5,137 nt of DNA. Origin: an uncultured Pseudomonadota bacterium (GTDB lineage: Bacteria; Pseudomonadota; Gammaproteobacteria; Burkholderiales; SG8-39). The position numbers were made by a program, and so were the translations under genes. Shown here in pieces: positions 1-3,509 of this stretch. Positions within the stretch are counted from its first letter, which is position 1. Every line of letters starts with the position of its first letter. Under the pieces are notes generated by a model that saw only the letters and a list, made by a program, of their open reading frames with translations, searched no databases and was not told where the DNA came from. The stretch lies in the NCBI GenBank assembly GCA_903864555.1, contig CAIPGJ010000115.1:1-5137 (forward strand), written 5' to 3'.

Positions 1-106
1 CGCGACGCAGTCGCGCGGGGGGATTTTGAACAGCCAGGCTGATCACATGGTCTGGCGTACACCTTCGCGTTAGAAAATCCCCCCGCTCGTTCGCTGCGCT
101 CACGAG
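1..106. repeat. Head-to-head pair of REP/BIME-like palindromic units
   Basis: Two copies of the unit AAAATCCCCCCGC followed by a GC-rich hairpin face in opposite directions. The left copy reads on the minus strand: GGGGGGATTTT at 17-27, preceded by a 6-bp stem with a 3-nt loop at 1-15. The right copy reads on the plus strand: AAAATCCCCCC at 74-84, followed by a stem CTCGT/ACGAG at 86-90 and 102-106. The inverted arms match over 16 bp with one mismatch (12-27 against 74-89). The 46 nt between them include a small palindrome, CAGCC-A-GGCTG, at 31-41. This is the layout of a bacterial interspersed mosaic element. It may extend left of the window. The symmetry is seen directly; membership of a genome-wide family is inferred. 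Confidence 0.55.
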
Positions 107-110
107 TCGG

Positions 111-128
111 CCCCCTTTGACAAGGGGG
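111..128. repeat. C5/G5 hairpin, possibly part of the adjacent repeat
   Basis: CCCCCTT at 111-117 pairs perfectly with AAGGGGG at 122-128 around the loop TGAC, giving a 7-bp stem. There is no downstream T-run on either strand, so it is not a classic intrinsic terminator. It lies 4 nt after the right-hand BIME-like hairpin and is probably part of the same composite intergenic repeat. It lies 55 nt upstream of the CcdA-family start, so it could affect the 5' leader of that mRNA if transcription begins upstream. Confidence 0.45.
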
Positions 129-183
129 TTAACACCAGCTGGTCTGCCAGCCTTGCTCCCCGGAAGCCGGTAAAGAACCCCCG

Positions 184-900
184 ATGAGCGCCATCCTCCT
201 CAGCCTGCTCGCCGGAGCACTCACCGTGGTGAACCCCTGCGTGCTGCCAGTGCTGCCCATCGTGCTGCTCGGTGCACTGCAGCAGCATCGCCACGGACCG
301 CTCGCACTGGCCGGCGGCATGGTGGCTGGTTTCACCGTACTGGGCCTGCTGGCCTACGGCGCCAGCACCAGCCTCGATCTCTCCCCGGATACGGTGCGCA
401 AGGCCGGCGCCGTGCTCATGCTGCTGATGGGCAGCCTGATGCTCTTCAGTCCCCTCAAGGACCGCCTCGCCGCCGCCGGCAGCCAATGGACTGCCCCGCT
501 GCATGGTCTGATCGACCGCATTTCACCCGACAGCCTGCGCGGCCAGTTCGTCACTGGCGCACTGCTGGGCGCCATCTGGAGCCCCTGCTCCGGCCCCACC
601 CTGGGCTCGGCGGTGGCCCTTGCCACGCAGGGCGGCAGCCTGTTGCAGGCCGGCATCATCATGCTGTTCTTCGGCATCGGCGCCACCCTGCCCATGCTGG
701 CGCTGGCCTATGGCTCGCGCCAGGCCATTGCCACGCGTCGCAACCAGCTGGCGCGCCTGGGCCGCCTGCTGATGCCCGCCATGGGCGCGTTGCTGGTGGC
801 GGTGGGCGTGATGGTGCTGCTGGGCTGGGACAAGCGCATCGAAGGCGCACTGCTGGATGTGATGCCGGAGTGGCTGATACGGCTGACGACGCGGTTTTAG
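184..900 (+). CDS. CcdA/DsbD-family cytochrome c biogenesis transmembrane protein
   Basis: Predicted inner-membrane thiol-disulfide electron transporter of 238 aa. Family members carry reducing equivalents from cytoplasmic thioredoxin to periplasmic thiol proteins, often for cytochrome c maturation or disulfide repair. The signature Cys pair is visible: NPCVLPVLP around Cys19 in the first membrane segment and SPCSGPTLG around Cys135 in the fourth. I see six hydrophobic segments, near residues 4-30, 40-60, 72-90, 121-148, 154-176 and 193-214. The length is normal for short CcdA proteins and much shorter than DsbD, since no periplasmic or thioredoxin domain is fused. The ATG at 184 puts the first membrane segment at the N-terminus, as expected; only a weak purine stretch lies upstream, with no clear Shine-Dalgarno. 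No thioredoxin-like or cytochrome partner is visible beside it, so the substrate is unknown. An alternative is a metal or metalloid-tolerance CcdA homologue. Confidence 0.9.
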   Translation: MSAILLSLLAGALTVVNPCVLPVLPIVLLGALQQHRHGPLALAGGMVAGFTVLGLLAYGASTSLDLSPDTVRKAGAVLMLLMGSLMLFSPLKDRLAAAGSQWTAPLHGLIDRISPDSLRGQFVTGALLGAIWSPCSGPTLGSAVALATQGGSLLQAGIIMLFFGIGATLPMLALAYGSRQAIATRRNQLARLGRLLMPAMGALLVAVGVMVLLGWDKRIEGALLDVMPEWLIRLTTRF

Positions 901-955
901 AACCCAGAAAAGACAGGCGTTTCTCCGGGACTCATGGTTGCGGTGTCTGTCCTTT

Positions 956-988
956 CCTGTCCTGTCCTGTCCTGTCCTGTCCTGTCCT
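956..988. repeat. Pentanucleotide microsatellite (CCTGT)n
   Basis: Six perfect head-to-tail copies of CCTGT run from 956 to 985, and a partial seventh unit (CCT) extends to 988. Degenerate flanking copies lie just upstream (TCTGTCC at 946-952). The tract lies between the CcdA-family stop and the toxin-antitoxin promoter, ending 6 nt before the proposed -35 element. Tracts of this kind are prone to slipped-strand changes in copy number. On the minus strand it reads as repeated AGGAC/ACAGG, but no credible minus-strand gene uses it. Confidence 0.9.
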
Positions 989-994
989 TCATGA

Positions 995-1023
995 TTGCAT
1001 GTTAGTATCCGATCGGATACATT
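995..1023 (+). promoter_or_regulatory. Candidate sigma70-type promoter of the toxin-antitoxin operon
   Basis: TTGCAT at 995-1000 and TACATT at 1018-1023 are separated by exactly 17 bp and resemble -35 and -10 hexamers (3/6 and 4/6 matches to consensus). CATTAT at 1020-1025 is an alternative -10, also 4/6. With the first choice, transcription would begin near 1030-1031, at or next to the toxin ATG, giving a leaderless or nearly leaderless message. The spacer holds most of a perfect palindrome, as expected of an autoregulated toxin-antitoxin promoter. This is inferred from sequence only. Confidence 0.45.
1005..1020. promoter_or_regulatory. Perfect 16-bp palindrome, candidate operator for antitoxin autorepression
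   Basis: GTATCCGATCGGATAC is an uninterrupted perfect inverted repeat, 10 nt upstream of the toxin ATG. It fills most of the spacer of the candidate promoter and overlaps its -10 hexamer. In HigA-like and related helix-turn-helix antitoxin systems, the antitoxin dimer or the toxin-antitoxin complex binds such palindromes to repress its own operon. The palindrome is seen directly; the binding protein is inferred to be the antitoxin encoded at 1333-1620. Confidence 0.7.
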
Positions 1024-1030
1024 ATCACGC

Positions 1031-1330
1031 ATGATCCGATTCGAGCGTTCAGATGAATTCGACACCTGGCTCGCACACTTAAAGGACAAGATTGGGCGCG
1101 CCCGCATCATCCATCGCATCCGCTCCGCCGAGCATGGCAACTTCGGCGATTGCGCGCCGGTAGGTGGAGGGGTTTCGGAAATGCGCATCCATTTTGGTCC
1201 CGGCTATCGGGTTTATTACACCCGGCGAGCCAGTGTTGTTTATCTGCTTCTCGTGGGTGGCGAGAAGTCCTCGCAGAAGCGTGACATCAAGCGGGCCATC
1301 GAAATGGCACACACCTTGAACAAGGATTGA
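1031..1330 (+). CDS. Type II toxin, RelE/HigB-like (HI1419 / Gp49-like addiction module killer)
   Basis: Small basic protein of 99 aa, first gene of a toxin-antitoxin pair. It resembles the HI1419-type 'addiction module killer' family (RelE/ParE superfamily, phage Gp49-like), whose members are thought to cut mRNA or inhibit translation in the cytoplasm. Visible hallmarks are an N-terminal F-x2-W-L-x2-L-x-D pattern (residues 10-19), a G-N pair at 36-37, the core SEMRIHFGPGYRVYY (49-63), and a C-terminal G-G-E-K-x2-Q-x2-DI stretch (76-86) with an amphipathic helix. The length is typical for the family. I chose the ATG at 1031 over a TTG at 995, because the longer form would translate through the palindromic operator and add residues that do not look like the family. 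No Shine-Dalgarno precedes the ATG. The stop is 2 nt before the antitoxin ATG. A ParE-like gyrase poison is less likely. Confidence 0.88.
   Translation: MIRFERSDEFDTWLAHLKDKIGRARIIHRIRSAEHGNFGDCAPVGGGVSEMRIHFGPGYRVYYTRRASVVYLLLVGGEKSSQKRDIKRAIEMAHTLNKD
1322..1326 (+). promoter_or_regulatory. Shine-Dalgarno of the antitoxin gene, inside the toxin gene
   Basis: AAGGA lies 6 nt upstream of the antitoxin ATG at 1333, within the last codons of the toxin. It supports the ATG at 1333 over an overlapping TTG at 1327. It also suggests more efficient translation of the antitoxin than of the toxin, whose own start has no such site. Confidence 0.7.
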
Positions 1331-1332
1331 AC

Positions 1333-1620
1333 ATGACCAAGTTTGCACCGTTCGACGCAGCAGACTACCTCGATGACGAGGAAACCATCGCCGCATACAT
1401 CAGCGCAGCGTTGGAAGACCCGAATCCCGATGTCTTCCTGACGGCCGTGCGCGATGTGGCTCGCGCCCGGGGCATGGCTCAGCTCGCCAAGGATGCAGGG
1501 CTTGGGCGTGAAAGCCTTTACAAGGCACTGACCCCCGGGGCCAAGCCTCGCTACGACACCATGCTGAAGCTGCTGCATGCCCTTGGCGTCAAACTGTCGG
1601 CCTCACCCGTCAATTCGTGA
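1333..1620 (+). CDS. Antitoxin, HigA-like helix-turn-helix protein (HI1420 type)
   Basis: 95-aa DNA-binding antitoxin of the 'addiction module antidote' family that follows HI1419-type toxins. It is expected to bind and neutralise the toxin encoded directly upstream and to repress the shared promoter. The N-terminal part includes the family-like stretch F-D-A-A-x-Y-L-D-D-E-E-x-I-A-x-Y (7-22). A middle segment with A-L-E-D-P-N-P-D (26-33) leads into a helix. A helix-turn-helix follows, MAQLAKDAGLGRESLYKAL (48-66), then an R-Y-D-T-M-L-K-L-L-H-A-L-G-V helix (73-86) typical of HigA/Xre C-termini. It is 2 nt downstream of the toxin stop and has its own Shine-Dalgarno. The likely operator is the palindrome at 1005-1020. 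The 87 nt after it, before the convergent stop at 1708, contain only a weak 6-bp inverted repeat (1654-1659/1671-1676). Confidence 0.9.
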   Translation: MTKFAPFDAADYLDDEETIAAYISAALEDPNPDVFLTAVRDVARARGMAQLAKDAGLGRESLYKALTPGAKPRYDTMLKLLHALGVKLSASPVNS

Positions 1621-1707
1621 GCTGCTGACTGCGGAGCATCGTAGTCGATGAATGGAACCAGATCGCTCAAGGTTCCTGCAAGAAGCGCAGATCGAGCTAG
1701 CCCCGCT

Positions 1708-3246
1708 CTAGATCCTGAACTCGATCAGGAAGGGCCCGCGCCGTGAAGCCGCCGCGCTGAACACATCGGCAAAGCGCTCCAGCGTTTCCACACGCACCGC
1801 CTCCACGCCCATGCCGCCGGCCAGCTTCACCCAGTCCAGCTCCGGTCGTGACAGGTCGAACATCTCCTGCGACCAGCGGCCGGGCTGGGCACCGACGGCG
1901 AGGAGTTCGCCCTGCAGGATCTTGTACTGGCGGTTGGCGAAAACGATATTGATGACATCAAGCTGTTCGCGCGCCTGGGTCCACAGCGCCTGCAGCGAGT
2001 ACATGCCGCCGCCATCGGACTGCAGGCAGACCACCTTGCGGTCCGGGCTGGCGAAGGCGGCGCCAGTGGCGCAGGGGAAGCCGTGGCCGATGGAGCCGCC
2101 GGTGATCTGCAGCCAGTCATGCGGCGCCGCGCCGAAGGTGGGCGGGAACAATCCGCGGCCCGAGGTAACGCCATCCTCGGCGACGATGGCGTGCTCCGGC
2201 AGCAGCGCGGCCAGGGTCTGGGCGAAGGCATCGGCTTCGAAGGCGCCGCGCTGGCGTTGCGGGCGAGGCTGCTCGGGCAGGGTGATGGCTTTCGGTGCGC
2301 CCAGTTCATCGGCCAGCCACTCCAACGCGGCTATCGCGTCCTGTTCGGGCCTGGCCAGCACCAGCGTATTGGCATCCGGTGGCGAAGTCAGGCTGGGCTT
2401 GCCGGGATAGGCAAAGAAGGCGGTCGGCGGTTTTGCACCGACGAGGATGACGTGGCGCATGCCTTCGAGCACCTTGAGCGCGTTGTCCACCACATAGGGG
2501 ATGCGATCGATGGCCGGGCGTCCGCGGCCACGCGCCATGCGCGGCACCTGCGTGGGCGTGCGCAGCTTGGCGCCGCTGGCCTGCGCGACACGGGCGGCGG
2601 CCATCAACCCGGCTTCACACAGCGCCTGCCCGGACAGCACCAGCATGGCCGGCTCGCCACTGCGCAGTGCGCGTGCCACCGTAGCCAGTGTTTCCGGGGC
2701 AACGCTGGAACGTGCCGGCACCGGCAGCGGCTCGGCCACCGCGCCGCCCTCATTCCACGCTGTGTCGGCCGGCAGGATCAGCGTGGCGATCTGACCGGGT
2801 GCGCTGCGCGCCGCCTGGACGGCTGCTGCGGCATCGGCGCCCACCCGCGCGGCGGACGCGGACACGCGCACCCACTGCGAGACCGCGCGCGCCAGGCCCT
2901 CGGTGTCGGCCGTGAGCGGCGCGTCGAAGGGCCGGTGGTAGGTCGCGTGGTCGCCGACGATGTTGACCATGGGCGACTCGGCGCGGCGCGCATTGTGGAT
3001 GTTGGAGATGCCATTGCCCAGGCCCGGGCCGCAATGCAGCAGCGTCGCCGCGGGACGGCCGGCCATGCGCGCATAGCCGTCGGCGCAGCCGGTGACCACG
3101 CCCTCGGCCATGCCGAGCACGCAGCGCATGCCCTCGACCTTGTCCAGGGCCGCGACGAAATGCATCTCGGAGGTGCCCGGGTTGGCAAAACAGGTATCGA
3201 CACCGCTGGCGAGCAGCGTGCGGACAAGGCTTTCGGCACCGTTCAT
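1708..3246 (-). CDS. Thiamine-diphosphate enzyme, acetolactate synthase large subunit-like
   Basis: 512-aa protein of the ThDP-dependent decarboxylase/acetolactate synthase superfamily. It looks most like the group annotated as 'acetolactate synthase large subunit' of about 510-515 aa, which also resembles benzoylformate decarboxylase. The reaction is probably decarboxylation or carboligation of a 2-oxo acid; the true substrate is unknown. The N-terminal PYR domain (about 1-165) has ANPGTSE (21-27), the cofactor-activating Glu48 in GMAEGV and the DGYARM motif (56-61). The central domain covers about 180-320. The C-terminal PP domain (about 335-512) has GGSIGHGFPCATGAA (383-397) and the ThDP/Mg motif S-D-G (410-412) to N-R (438-439), in place of the usual G-D-G and N-N. 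The reading frame stays open for 67 codons upstream, but that part runs through an intergenic repeat and lacks family character, so I chose the ATG at 3246, where MNGAESLVRTL begins as in relatives; only a weak GGAA lies upstream. No ilvN-like small subunit is adjacent, which argues against a standard branched-chain amino-acid role. It is divergent from the molybdoenzyme gene. Confidence 0.85.
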   Translation of the reverse strand: MNGAESLVRTLLASGVDTCFANPGTSEMHFVAALDKVEGMRCVLGMAEGVVTGCADGYARMAGRPAATLLHCGPGLGNGISNIHNARRAESPMVNIVGDHATYHRPFDAPLTADTEGLARAVSQWVRVSASAARVGADAAAAVQAARSAPGQIATLILPADTAWNEGGAVAEPLPVPARSSVAPETLATVARALRSGEPAMLVLSGQALCEAGLMAAARVAQASGAKLRTPTQVPRMARGRGRPAIDRIPYVVDNALKVLEGMRHVILVGAKPPTAFFAYPGKPSLTSPPDANTLVLARPEQDAIAALEWLADELGAPKAITLPEQPRPQRQRGAFEADAFAQTLAALLPEHAIVAEDGVTSGRGLFPPTFGAAPHDWLQITGGSIGHGFPCATGAAFASPDRKVVCLQSDGGGMYSLQALWTQAREQLDVINIVFANRQYKILQGELLAVGAQPGRWSQEMFDLSRPELDWVKLAGGMGVEAVRVETLERFADVFSAAASRRGPFLIEFRI

Positions 3247-3362
3247 GGCGATCGTGTTCCGTGGGTGAGTGGTTGGATGGCGGGAGACGGAACCGTAGCA
3301 CAGGCGGAGTCGCGGTGCGAAGGTGCAACTGCCAGGATGCGAAGGCATGCATAGGAAAGACG

Positions 3363-3390
3363 CTGGTTCCTCGCTTTCGCGGGGACGACG
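3363..3390. repeat. Intergenic hairpin repeat (GC stem, TTTC loop)
   Basis: TCCTCGC at 3368-3374 pairs with GCGGGGA at 3379-3385 around a TTTC loop, with one G-U pair when read as RNA. Flanking CTGGT on the left and CGACG on the right match the general form of a widespread proteobacterial intergenic repeat with the core CCCGCTTTCGCGGG. It sits between two divergent genes, about 120 nt from each start. It has no T-run, so it is not a convincing terminator. Assignment to that repeat family is from memory, not a search. Confidence 0.5.
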
Positions 3391-3442
3391 CGGGTATGCA
3401 ATCATCGCCCTGCATGCACCCACGCGCACAAACCCGCCCTGG

Positions 3443-3451
3443 TGCAATAAT
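3443..3451 (+). promoter_or_regulatory. Candidate extended -10 promoter for the molybdoenzyme gene
   Basis: TGCAATAAT fits an extended -10 element (TGn followed by AATAAT, 5/6 to TATAAT) in an otherwise GC-rich stretch. No -35 hexamer stands at the right distance. Transcription would start near 3458 and leave a leader of about 50 nt before the ATG at 3510. A TTGACG at 3458-3463 looks like a -35, but nothing like a -10 follows at 16-18 bp. This is a weak prediction. Confidence 0.3.
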
Positions 3452-3473
3452 CACGACTTGACGCAATCACGAC
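3449..3473. repeat. 9-bp direct repeat in the divergent intergenic region
   Basis: AATCACGAC occurs at 3449-3457 and again at 3465-3473, exactly 16 bp apart. It overlaps the end of the candidate -10 element and the predicted transcription start of the molybdoenzyme gene. It could be a binding site for a regulator, but its function is unknown and it may be chance. The rest of 3247-3509 shows nothing beyond this, the hairpin repeat and the candidate -10. Confidence 0.35.
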
Positions 3474-3509
3474 GCGCCCCCCTCACCAAATCGCATTCAT
3501 CGCACACCC

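Noticed and set aside
117..122. TTGACA as a -35 box for the CcdA-family gene
   Set aside because: The perfect hexamer lies in the loop and stem of a hairpin repeat, and no -10-like sequence follows at 16-18 bp (140-145 is TGGTCT).
995..1030. TTG at 995 as the toxin start
   Set aside because: It would make the -35 hexamer and the operator coding and add 12 residues not typical of the family; the ATG at 1031 gives the normal length.
486..1034. Plus-strand frame overlapping the CcdA-family gene and running through the CCTGT repeat
   Set aside because: It is an out-of-frame shadow of the membrane protein gene; the SCPVLSCPVL stretch is only the translated microsatellite.
1654..1676. Possible terminator between the convergent antitoxin and ThDP-enzyme genes
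   Set aside because: There is only a 6-bp inverted repeat (GGAACC/GGTTCC) with an 11-nt loop and no T-run on either strand, too weak to call.
2083..3354. Long plus-strand reading frame (423 aa) opposite the ThDP enzyme
   Set aside because: It is antisense to a well-supported gene. Its composition (Arg, Gly, His, Ala rich, no domain) is that of a GC-rich shadow frame.
3247..3447. N-terminal extension of the ThDP enzyme to an upstream ATG at 3447
   Set aside because: The extra 67 codons translate an intergenic hairpin repeat into Arg/Pro/Ser-rich sequence with no family similarity, while the ATG at 3246 starts the family-like MNGAESL.
3458..3473. FNR-like box for the molybdoenzyme
   Set aside because: TTGAC-GCA-ATCAC has a 3-nt spacer and mismatched ends, whereas an FNR site needs TTGAT-N4-ATCAA.
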